The position numbers were made by a program, and so were the translations under genes. From the NCBI RefSeq assembly GCF_000003815.2, contig NC_049984.1, positions 3,283,382-3,347,381 on the forward strand: DNA of 64,000 nucleotides. Reading direction: 5' to 3'. This DNA is from Branchiostoma floridae. Its lineage: Eukaryota > Chordata > Leptocardii > Amphioxiformes > Branchiostomatidae. This document shows positions 55,011 through 63,560 of this stretch, in pieces; position 1 is the first letter of the stretch; every line of letters starts with the position of its first letter. The notes under the pieces were generated by a model. The model was not told the DNA's origin and made no database searches. It saw only the letters and a list, made by a program, of their open reading frames with translations.

Positions 55011-55527
55011 ATGTATCTGTTGAGCCGCAGGGACACTCTTTGAGGCTATTAGACCAAGGTTACCTGGAAAAAAAAAAACGCAGAAAAACCCTATGACCTA
55101 TCTGCTTGCAGCAAGTGTAAATTGGTTACAAGGCTTGTGCCTTTGCCAGATTTAAATCTCTGAACACTGTAGGCTGCGTCAGAAGTCAGGATTGCTGGGG
55201 AATGAACCCCTCCTGCGGGATTATGAGGAGAGGAGGGATGAAGGGGATGGCCTGAAGTTCAGACTAGAAAGTCTGAAGATGAAACATACAGAGCTGACAA
55301 TGGACCTTAATGGAGTAAAGAGAAAGATTGACCAAGCACGTTCAACAAGAATGTAATCAACAGGATGCTACATTGACATAGCTAAGCATGTTTGTCACTG
55401 ACTACTACTACTTTCTGTAGGCACAAAACATTGTAACATTGTACATATCTTAGGGGTCAGGGTCACTTTGAAAAATCATGCAGAGCCACAGTTGCAGTGC
55501 TTCACTGAAGTGCTTCCTGAACACTAG
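55011..55527. other. Non-genic sequence with a local duplicate
   Basis: GACCTATCTGCTTGCAGCAAGT at 55096 recurs at 55785, on the other side of the next element. Nothing else was recognised. Confidence 0.5.
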
Positions 55528-55768
55528 GGCCAGGCCAATGGATTACATTGGTTTCAGATTTTTGAAAATAAATGAAAAATATGCTTAAGTGGAAAAAAAA
55601 CACAGAGCCTTGATGCACTCATCATGATCAGTTATATGGAGTGAATACAGCAGTCACATTAATTAGTTTTCCTCCCTGCCCTTTGCTGTTATGATGTCTG
55701 CTTGCTACAGTCTTATTCTCAAAAGTCCAAGAACCAAGGACATCAATTGGCATGGCCTAAGGTTTATT
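55528..55768. mobile_element. MITE family J, copy with long interior
   Basis: AGGCCAATGGATTACATTGG, TTTCAGATTTTTGAAAATAA at the left; CAAAAGTCCAAGAACCAAGG, CATGGCCTAAGG at the right. The interior matches 29925-30155 (TTGATGCACTC, TATGGAGT, CCCTTTGC, TGATGTC, TTGCTA). Confidence 0.85.
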
Positions 55769-55864
55769 CTACATGAAAAAAAGATGACCTATCTGCTTGC
55801 AGCAAGTGGAAATTGTTAAGGCTTGTATCTGTTATCTACACTCTGTAGAGAAGGTAATGATAGA

Positions 55865-56035
55865 GATGAAACAACCAGAGGGGCGAGTAAGAACAGAAAG
55901 AAACAAACATGGCAACACCGGGGATCAAACCCGGGTCGGCGGATTACAAATCATGACCGCTATCGCTGTCGCCACAAAAGCACTAGTCCCCTTGGGCAAG
56001 GACGATAGGCAATACTTGAACACCACTGTTACACT
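55865..56035 (-). repeat. tRNA-like SINE, unit 1 (family T)
   Basis: On the - strand GACCCGGGTTTGATCCCCGG is a B box, preceded by GCGGTCATGATTTGTAATCC. Flanked by AAACAACCAGAGGGGCGAGT and GGCAATACTTGAACACCACT, all repeated at 56200-56375. Confidence 0.8.
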
Positions 56036-56084
56036 ATTTCCCCTTTTCTTTTCAAGATTAGTCCTCGAATCTCCGAGATCGACA

Positions 56085-56180
56085 TCCCTGTGTGGCACAT
56101 CTTAGCCTAGCCGTTACTCACAGTGTGGCACATCCGCTAGCCTGTTACTCACTGTGTGGCACATTTCTAGCCTGTTACTC
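56085..56180. repeat. Short tandem GTGTGGCACATC words
   Basis: GTGTGGCACATC plus TAGCCTGTTACTCACA occurs three times, with variants, between the two SINE units. Confidence 0.85.
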
Positions 56181-56199
56181 ACAGGGCCGGTGTGGGAAC

Positions 56200-56375
56200 C
56201 AGTGAAACAACCAGAGGGGCGAGTAAGAACAGAAAGAAACAACACATGCCAACACCGGGGATTGAACCCGGGTCGGCGGATTACAAATCATGACCGCTAT
56301 CGCGTTGCCACAAAAGCAATAGTGCCCTTGGGCAAGGACGATAGGCAGTACTTGAACACCACTGTTACAGAGACT
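56200..56375 (-). repeat. tRNA-like SINE, unit 2 (family T)
   Basis: Nearly identical to unit 1 over 160 bp, including both flanks. The pair therefore arose by segmental duplication and not by two insertions. B box GACCCGGGTTCAATCCCCGG. Confidence 0.85.
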
Positions 56376-56690
56376 TGCATTATGTAAAATAGTACACATT
56401 GTGACCATGACCTCCCACTTAAGACTGATGGCACCTAAATTGTGTGTTCAACTTGTACTGAAGACTTCTTCCCCATCTGCTGACATGTCATTGTGAGGAG
56501 TAGAGCCTTCTTATGTGACCTTGCACGTTTCACCGTTACAAGTGCTTTTAGTACAGGCCCTTATCTTTCCAATAGGTCGACGTATGATTGCATGGGAAAA
56601 ATCACTTTGAAAATAAATTCCAAGAAAATGTTGCATCAGAATCTATGCAAACTTAGCATGAAAGTTCATCTGTGTTGGTAGAATACATTT
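56376..56690. other. Non-genic sequence
   Basis: Nothing recognised. Confidence 0.35.
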
Positions 56691-56935
56691 TAGAGAATTG
56701 CTAAACTTTCTTTCCAACACTAAAATAATGTAGGGACTTATATACCCCTAAATTTTCGGTCGATCTCTGTCTCCGATGCTTATGACCCCCTCCCACAAAA
56801 GTGGTGTCCTCCTGACGTCACTGCAGGAGAGAGAAAGGGTCATTCTGTGAACAAGGTCGACCAAGATCGACCGAAAATTTAGGGGTAAGTCCCTTCATTA
56901 TCTTAGTGTTGGAAAGAAAGTTTAGCAATTCTCTA
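56691..56935. mobile_element. Hairpin MITE with about 70-bp arms
   Basis: TAGAGAATTGCTAAACTTTC, TTTCCAACACTAAAATAATG and CCCTAAATTTTCGGTCGAT are inverted at 56866-56935 with few mismatches. The middle has TGACGTCA (56813-56820). GAATCTATGCAAA flanks both sides (about 56639 and 56940). Confidence 0.93.
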
Positions 56936-58087
56936 TAAGGAATCTATGCAAATTGGAGGTTAAATCACAGACAGCATTCTGTAGTACTACATGTGTCCTC
57001 GGGCAGAAAAGTACAAACGATTCAACAGGAAGACATTACTTCCCATGTGCTCAGCACCGTGATTTTATCTTTCGTTTTAAGTCTTACTGGTGAACTGTGC
57101 TAATGGATAGACGCTTTGCCATGCTTTTGTGAGGTAGATGCGAGGTTGATACCACCGGGTTAGAAATTGTTCCCATGGCTACGGCTTTTTCTTGTTAGCT
57201 GACTCACTGACTCGAGAGAAAGATTATGAAAATTGAACACACACAGGCACACAAACAAACACTTGTACACATAACACCAGTACCAAAAGACTTACTGTTT
57301 TGCACTCAGTATTTGGCTGAGAAAGAGTATTATACTATGCAGGCTTTGAGCACAGGTACACCAGCACCAGTCTACTTAACCCCCTCCAGTATAGTGATTA
57401 CACATTGTTGTGTGGCCCAGATCTCAAGAAACAGAGATAGGTACCGCCCAATTCACCATAAATGGTGTAAGAAGACTTTGACCTTCTTTTGACCTTGAAA
57501 ACTGGTCACCATGGAACGTGCACGGATGAGATAGTCTGTAATGTTACAGCTACTACAGTGAACAGCACTTAAACACTGCCAAAGTACTGCTTCAAGGTTG
57601 TCCTCCATGTTGATATACAACAAAATCTGGTACTTGTGACTATGAAACTCAATATGGAATTTCCATCATATGTTTCCTATGAGCTCACACTACATTGTTC
57701 ACTATGGTGTGACAACATCTGATATGCCAGGCCATGTTCACAATATATGGAGTTGCCAGGGCATGTATTTTGTGCTAATATTCTGATGCGTAATATCATA
57801 TTGATATATGGCTTCCAGCCAAGCTAAGTATGTCAGATGGTGTTGGAACAAATTTCCTCATCATCATGTATGCTGGACAGTTACTCATAATGTCTTGGCA
57901 GAAAGCATGCAGGTATATTTGAACAATTGTTTTCCATACATCAGGATACTCTGTGTTATTCATGTTGTTGAGATAGTACTTTCAGGTATCCCTATTAGTT
58001 TTTTGGGTTGTTGCCCTTTTTGGTAGTCATACTGTCATTACCAAAGAGATAAACATCAGCCAAAAAGCATACTCAAGCAGCTGGATA
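56936..58087. other. Non-genic sequence
   Basis: Nothing recognised beyond short frames. Confidence 0.4.
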
Positions 58088-58580
58088 CAGTCAAACCAGT
58101 GTCTATAGCGGCCACTCAAGGGACTGGAGAAATATGGCCACTATAGACACAGGTGGCCACTATAGAGAAAATGTTGATCAATTGACCACGAGCAAGTTAT
58201 ACATGATTTCAGTTCCCACTAATCTTTCTCACCAAGTAACATTGTCTCGATGGGTAAATTCACTGACAAAGACTTGCAATTTAATGCTCAAGGCATGCAT
58301 ACCTTCTGCTACCGCCAAAATGACCCTGTCAGGAACTCCAAATCCTCGCAAACTACGATTTCAAACTCGGCGCAGGGTGACATATGCATGGCCGTCGTAT
58401 GGTTGCAATAGGCAGTGTTTCTGTATCTACGGGACCGGAAATGGTGTGGCCATGGCCGCGTTGGACAGGTGGCCGCTAAGCCTATTTCTTAATCATTACA
58501 AATCCAAGGGACCAACAAAAAGTGGCCACTATGGCCAGGTGGCTGCTATGCAAAGGTGGCCGCTAATACAGGTTTGACTG
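58088..58580. mobile_element. TA-target MITE family P, well preserved
   Basis: TA, CAGTCAAACCAGTGTCTATA, GCGGCCAC at the left; GTGGCCGCTAATACAGGTTT, GACTG, TA at the right. Sub-terminal GGCCACTATAG words are repeated. A 147-codon frame inside (58134-58577) follows these repeats and shows no transposase motif. Confidence 0.92.
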
Positions 58581-58585
58581 TATTT

Positions 58586-58735
58586 TGGAAATGGTCAGAC
58601 GTTTTAGATAGCATCCACTATCTTTTGTCAGTATCACCGACACTGACTGTGGGTGAAACTGACAGTGTCACTGACAAAAGATAGTGGATGCTAGGATAGG
58701 GTGCTATCTCAAACGTCTGACTGTTTCCATAATCA
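58586..58735. mobile_element. MITE family D, hairpin copy
   Basis: GGAAATGGTCAGACGTTTTA, GATAGCATCCACTATCTTTT and GTCAGT are inverted at the right (AAAAGATAGTGGATGCTA, AACGTCTGACTGTTTCC). Begins 6 bp after the family P element. Confidence 0.9.
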
Positions 58736-59306
58736 TCATATCCCATTGGTTAAGTAACTCCGTTTTGGCATATCTTGTTACCTGGATGTCTAATCTTCAT
58801 TTACATAAATTGATAAATTGATATCTACATGTATCTTATTAGAATCTTTCAAATTGCTGCTTATAGTAGGGCAAATTTCAAGCAGCACAAATTTGAGTTC
58901 ATAATTGGCATTCATGTGTGCAATGGTTTGACCTACTGGGCTCAATTCAACCCTCTTCTTACCATTGCAAAAATATTGCTCTTTTTGTAGATGGCTTATG
59001 TGACTGCTGTAACAGTTACAGTATTAACCCATGATGACACATATATCATGGGTTATATCTATGGCTTATAGTTCTTACAGAAGCAACTTGTGGAGGCTTT
59101 ATTAGGTTTTGTAGCTTTGTTTTCCAGTCCTTTTTGATGCTACAGTGCTATAGTGATTCCAGAAAATTTATTTCTGCTGATTCCACTTGAGTTACCTTAT
59201 GTGCTACTGTAAGGCACGGGAGTCTAAACAAATGAGCAAACTGCAATCTTAAACTTCAAGGCATTTACAGTAACAGTATTCTTATGCTTGACTTTTTGTT
59301 TTTTCA
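58736..59306 (+). other. Intron upstream of the first coding exon
   Basis: Non-coding, ending in the pyrimidine tract TTGACTTTTTGTTTTTTCAG, a textbook 3' splice site, at 59288-59307. Confidence 0.6.
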
Positions 59307-59307
59307 G

Positions 59308-59344
59308 GCTGCTGGATGTATAACCAGGCCAGAAAACCGCTGAC
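59308..59344 (+). promoter_or_regulatory. 5' UTR segment of the coding exon, with a uORF overlapping the start codon
   Basis: Follows the 3' splice site at 59307. The main frame has an in-frame stop TAA at 59321-59323, so translation cannot be entering from an upstream exon in this phase. An upstream ATG at 59316 opens ten codons that end with TGA at 59346-59348, overlapping the main ATG (59345-59347) as ATGA. Such an arrangement could reduce or couple main-frame translation. Confidence 0.6.
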
Positions 59345-59528
59345 ATGATCCACCACGGCTCCCCCGTCTCGACAGAAATGGTGGAAACCTCCTCCTCCCA
59401 GCACTGCTTCCTGCAGCAGCCCCCCAAGGAGACCCCCTGCGTAGCCGACCAGGACTCCGTCTCCTCCATGGAGAATGAGTGGTCCCTTCAGAAGCTGAAG
59501 GAGCGGTTCCATGCGATGGACATCGAAG
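59345..59528 (+). CDS. First coding exon of a membrane protein resembling the N-terminus of adenylyl cyclase
   Basis: Codes 61 residues plus the first base of codon 62. Start ATG 59345 is supported by the upstream in-frame stop, by G at -3 and by a GC-rich coding texture (CCTCCTCCCAGCACTGCTTC) sharply unlike the flanks. Residues 1-45 are polar, rich in S, T, Q and P, with no signal peptide. Residues 46-61 (WSLQKLKERFHAMDIE) look like an amphipathic helix leading to the membrane. It joins exon 2 in phase 1 across a GT-AG intron of 717 bp. Transmembrane adenylyl cyclases make cAMP from ATP and have just such a variable cytoplasmic N-terminus before the first of 12 membrane spans. The catalytic domains lie outside the visible exons, so the family call is tentative. 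Confidence 0.7.
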
Positions 59529-60245
59529 GTCTGTACCGAAAACCTACTGTTATGTATGAAAAAGTTGAAGCTCTTAAGTCCCTCTTGCAAACATCTTTGA
59601 AATGCAGCTATGGCCCCCGAGAATAGTTTTATCAGGTTGGTAGGATATAGGATTTTTCGAGGGATACAAGCTTAGCAAGCAAAACTAACACTAAGGCTTA
59701 GCCACGTTTGGGATTGTTTTCTCAACGCAAAAGCACCACCTACATCGGCTACATGTAGCGGTGAGAAGCAGAACTCCATGTTGAAGCTCTGACAAAGGTG
59801 TCTGAGATACATCGAAACATATTATGTATAAAAAGAATTCTCCTATATCCTGCAGCCGTGACCGTTCAGTGTTTCTCTTTTCTGAGGTCAGTTCTCTGTA
59901 GAGTAGTGTCTACCTACAACATTTTAAAAAGCTCGAGGTCAAAGGTCTAGGTAACAATGTTTGAGATAGCTATGAAAAGCAATAATTCTTTTATGTCTGT
60001 TCCTTGAAGATGGACTTACTTGTGTCAGACAGGGAGTTACTCCTAGTCTATAATTGACAGTTTGTCTAGTTGTCTTAGGAATATTAATTTTTCTACAGCA
60101 CTTAGGTGTATGAAATAAATAGGTTTTGTATAGACTTAATAAAAGTCATTTCTCTTCAAGTTTTCCCTTTGTTCCATACTGTTATGAAAAGATGGACATA
60201 TGATCTACACATGAAAATCAGATTTGTTCTGTCTGTTGATCAAAG
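59529..60245 (+). other. Intron 1 between the coding exons
   Basis: 717 bp, donor GAAG then GTCTGT, acceptor TTGATCAAAG. The 13-bp word AAGGTCTGTACCG spans the donor (59526-59538) and recurs across the acceptor (60243-60255). The intron contains a family M element at 59620-59855. A 93-codon frame read through from exon 1 (to 59626) would give an alternative short C-terminus if the intron were retained. Confidence 0.75.
59620..59855. mobile_element. Family M element inside intron 1
   Basis: ATCAGGTTGGTAGGATATAGG at the left and AAAAGAATTCTCCTATATCC at the right, with ACCTACATCGGCTACATGTA and GTGAGAAGCAGAACTCC between, as at 27922-28148. The hammerhead-like segment reads CTGACAA, A, GGTGTC, TGAGA, TACATC, GAAAC (59789-59818). 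Confidence 0.82.
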
Positions 60246-60358
60246 GTCTGTACCGGCGGTACTGCGAGAGACTGAAGCACTCCCTCCTGCTCATTCTGCT
60301 GCTGCTGTTTGTGGCCAACGGAGTCATCCTCCTTATCCTCTTCTACCTGGAAAACAAA
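60246..60358 (+). CDS. Second coding exon: first membrane span
   Basis: Begins after AG 60245 and ends before GTAAGA at 60359, a strong donor. Completes Gly62, then residues 63-99. LYRRYCERLKHS (63-74) is followed by an uninterrupted hydrophobic stretch, LLLILLLLFVANGVILLILFYL (75-96), long enough to cross a membrane, and by ENK. The LYxRY motif directly before the first span occurs in several animal transmembrane adenylyl cyclases, which is the main reason for the family suggestion. The exon ends in phase 0. Other multi-span proteins with a similar start cannot be excluded. The next exons are either the pair at 60.5-60.8 kb or beyond the window. Confidence 0.7.
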
Positions 60359-60516
60359 GTAAGATGATGACCTTTGCCGAGAAGGTCATGTTTTCTGTAG
60401 CATTTATGATGATTGTGTATTTCTGGCTCTCAACACAATAACTCGAGAATGTCCAGATGGATTGTCAAGCTGATATTGTCAAACTCATGTATGTCCCAAA
60501 ATATAGGAAACAAGAG

Positions 60517-60587
60517 AGGTTTCAGTCCTTTGATGAGCACTTTGAGATTCCTGTAGTCATCGGGATCACAGCTGCCATTCTGCCATT
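60517..60587 (+). pseudogene. Exon-like copy a (possible alternative or dead exon)
   Basis: Reads RFQSFDEHFEIPVVIGITAA then ILP, in a phase compatible with exon 2 if the splice site after AACAAGAG is used. About 86 percent identical over 70 bp to copy b (60755-60824). Four of the codon differences are silent and most others conservative (V/I, I/V, D/N). The region of similarity stops at CTGCCATTGT in both. Confidence 0.4.
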
Positions 60588-60715
60588 GTATTATTATTAT
60601 CATTGTTCTTTTGCTTATTGTATGCTGTAAGGGTACCTAAGTGTCATAGTCTGTAAGACTGACGGACAGTAGTAAAGGTACCTATCCCTAGCTTATTGTG
60701 TGTACTACATTTTAG

Positions 60716-60822
60716 ATGCTAGATATGCACAGATACAGTAAGACCACAATTGTGTTCCAGTCCTTCAATGAGCACTTTGAGATTCCTGTAATCATTGGGG
60801 TCACAGCCACCAGCCTGCCATT
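60716..60822 (+). CDS. Candidate third coding exon (copy b)
   Basis: The acceptor CTACATTTTAG at 60715 is in the right phase (0) for exon 2. It would add MLDMHRYSKTTIVFQSFNEH and FEIPVIIGVTATSLP, a short loop followed by a hydrophobic stretch that could begin the second span of a multi-pass protein. Its donor would be ATT, GTCTTT (60823), which is weak, so the boundary is uncertain. Without splicing the frame runs on to 61015 through low-complexity sequence. Similarity to copy a argues that the core once coded for, or still codes for, protein. Confidence 0.42.
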
Positions 60823-60879
60823 GTCTTTTTGGCGACGCCTCAGGGGCGAGCCTAATGTTTATAGTGTGCGACCGTTTGA

Positions 60880-60975
60880 CAGGAATTCTAGGAATTCCGC
60901 AGGCATGCGAGGAATTTTTCTACGGGTATTTTTTTCTACGGGTATTTTCTACGGGTATTCCCTAGGGAATTTGTT
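60880..60975. repeat. Short tandem TTTCTACGGGTA words
   Basis: TCTACGGGTATT occurs three times at 60920-60960, after AGGAATTCTAGGAATTCCGC. Confidence 0.88.
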
Positions 60976-61599
60976 TTTGTGTGTGCCTTTAGTCTGCTTT
61001 GGGTATGGCGTATAATAAGATGACGTGACCGATGTTATAAACCAGGATTTCATGTTTTAATACTCGTTTCACCATCAAGTATACAGCACATTACATTTTT
61101 TAACAAAATACCCGATATTATGTATCGTTAGGGTAGAATTGTGGGTCAGTTATATTTTTTGCTTGACCATTCGGCGTAATGATGTCGTGTATGTATGAGG
61201 ATTGTTTTGTTTCGTTTGAAGGTTTTTATTTCATATCTTTCTGTTATTTCATTTTGTATGGTCGTGTGACGCTTGAATCCGTTTTTTTCTTATTGCTGTG
61301 ATGTTCATTTGGTTACCAAACCATCGCGACAAAGGGGTGTACTTGTCAGTCGATTCTTCCTGTAACCTGGGGGTTGTCATGCCGGCGTTCACCTGTGGGG
61401 ACAGATTGTGAGAAAGGATTGATATGAAGTATTTTTGCAATAGTGATACTAACTTAGCAACTTTTGTATGTCTGGATCGGTAAAGTGTTGTTTTCTGTTA
61501 GTTACAGGCCGTCGGTAGTGATGTAAGGCATCAAAGTAATTCAGATATAATTTATAGCAAAAGTCATACATATTGAATTACAGCGCTTATATTGTCATG
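60976..61599. other. Non-genic sequence
   Basis: No further exon-like, coding-biased block was seen. Presumably intron of the gene above. Confidence 0.4.
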
Positions 61600-61875
61600 T
61601 CAAGTCAAAGTCCTTCCCGCTCCATGGTGCATAGGGCGGCGCCCATGTTCTTGGAGTAACCCTGGGCCAAACAAATGCAATTACTACAGTAGGGGGCCAG
61701 GACACTGGCTGTGGTGTGTGTTCAAATTACATACTCTTTCCCGAATGCTGAGTGCTAAGCTGAGAAATTAGCACGACCATTTAACACGTCATACTATATT
61801 GGCCGGGGATCGAACTTACGACGTACCGAATGCATGGCGAAGACTTTTCCCACTCGTCTCATTGCACCGGCGATA
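61600..61875. repeat. SINE family F, longer copy
   Basis: CATGGTGCATAGGGCGGCGC, GAGTAACCCTGGGCCAAAC, TAGGGGGCCAGGACACTGG and CCCGAATGCTGAGTGCTAAG, then GGCCGGGGATCGAACTTACG, which on the - strand is a tRNA B box, and CTTTTCCCACTCGTCTCATT (A-box side). The element is best read as a tRNA-derived SINE on the - strand. Confidence 0.78.
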
Positions 61876-63239
61876 ACGCTTGTGCAGCCAGACAACAATA
61901 CTCGTGATGCTAACGTGCTGTTACTTTGACCGATGAGGTCTATTTCTCTTATAACCAAAGGGCACAAAAGTGCATTATCATTTACCTTTTGGTGTAGCCC
62001 GAGTTTTGAATCATTAAAGAAGTTTCAGAAATAAAATGTACCACCGTGAATAAGAAATAATGACACAAAATATTCTTTCTCGGCTTGGCTTCGCATGATC
62101 GAAGGCACATCAAAATATCAATATACATGTCGGCTTAAAAGCCACAAGCGACGGCTATCGGGTCTAAAATGCAGTACACTGTTACGTCGGGTTGCGTAAA
62201 CCAGTATACAGAATATTTCGTCCATCATACAAGTAAAACGGTTGCATTTGCAAGAGATATCCAACTTCTACGTGTGGAAGGGTGGTAAAGGTGATTGGAA
62301 AAGCATCCTGTATACAACGGCTATATCATCACCAGCCTGTAATAAGACAGAATGAAATAAGTCACATGTACGCTCACCGCTATTAAACTGCTTGGAGGAC
62401 AATGGGTGATCAGATTACCGGTACCGTTTTGGCTACAGTCAGAGTGATAAGACGGCGGGCGATCGGAGGACGGATGGGAGTATGGCAGTTCCGGCAATCG
62501 TCGGTTAATTGACGACTCGTGCTCAGCAGTATTACTATAGAACTGTGGATACGTGCTTGACTGTACTAGTCCACAGACGATAAAGGGTGAGTGAAACGCA
62601 GAGAAAAAGATGATTGAGAACGGGGACCCCGGTAACAAATCGTATCTTTTACTTTAAGACCACGGGAAACAGATGAATATGACCACGAGAAACAGAAGCG
62701 TTTGTTGTTCGGCGGCGGCAAGGTGGCGAATGGAATTCCACAGGAGGGCCTCATGGAGCGCTGATATCTTCGGCCGATCAAAAACAAAAGGGTTGTGACT
62801 GGTTGTGCCGTAAACAACATGTGGTATGAGTAACAAACTGCCAAGAAGTTTCCACGTTGAAAGATATTCTCTAAACAAAATCAAAAAACTCTGGCGAAAC
62901 AAGGTCACAGATGAAGACTGATTCCTACACAACAATACGCTGTAAAAATGCCAAAACTATAATGCCGTTAATATGGGACTCATATTTTATCTTGCCGAAA
63001 CGTGATGTTGGCGGACTTTTTGAAGACCAAGGTCTCGGGTGGTTTGGGGTAAGATTTGGGCCCACGAGATTAAGGTTGGCAGTGTTACTCAACCCAAGCA
63101 CACAGTCCCAAAATCCACCTGGTACGATTCACATCGTAACGCTCTCGGTTTATTTAGCTCTAGTCACTCTTAACAACTTGTGACGTATCTATTATACACA
63201 TAATACATGCTATCATTAGCAAGGTACTCTCACCGAAAT
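61876..63239. other. CpG-richer unique sequence, no confirmed gene
   Basis: Several overlapping frames of 90-105 codons on the - strand (62321-62935) and one on + (62911-63183). None has a recognisable domain, and their overlap in different phases argues against all being real. Base composition is less AT-rich than in the left part of the window. Confidence 0.35.
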
Positions 63240-63560
63240 TGAGTCGCTTGTGCATGTTCACTGTCCAGTTGAAACGCCGCGTCTAACTCGGCCGACCTTG
63301 TCCGCCGCGCCATCTCCGCCTGACTAGATAGTCAGTGATCGATCTTTAGTGGGAAGCAAACTGACGCTATTCTGAGGGCTGCCATTGGTTGGAAAATGTA
63401 CTTGTGCAGTTCCTATTTGTCAATGTTTACAGACTGACGTCAGCACGGTGACCAATCCCAAGACGATGTCCAGACGACGGCCAGGGACCGCCCGTTTTGT
63501 TTGTTTTAACTATCCAAGCGGGGACGATATAGTCACAGCTTTCAAAACGGGGATTGAAAT
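63240..63560. promoter_or_regulatory. CpG-rich, promoter-like block with CRE and CCAAT boxes
   Basis: GAAACGCCGCGTCTAACTCG and CCTTGTCCGCCGCGCCATCT near 63271-63314. ATTGG (CCAAT on the - strand) lies near 63386. TGACGTCA is at 63435-63442, only 9 bp before a + strand CCAAT (63452-63456). GGACCGCCCG is near 63484. CCAAT boxes on both strands suggest a possible bidirectional promoter. No transcript is evident within the window. Confidence 0.4.

Noticed and set aside
58134-58577. 147-codon + strand frame as a transposase
   Set aside because: It lies entirely inside a MITE bounded by TA and inverted ends, follows the MITE's internal repeats and shows no HTH or DDE/DDD motif.
60716-61015. 99-codon frame as one complete small protein
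   Set aside because: Only the first third shows coding-like conservation with the neighbouring copy. The rest runs through TTTCTACGGGTA repeats. It is better read as an exon with an uncertain donor.
62321-62935. Protein-coding exons on the - strand
   Set aside because: Three frames overlap in different phases, none has a domain, and no consistent splice-site set links them.
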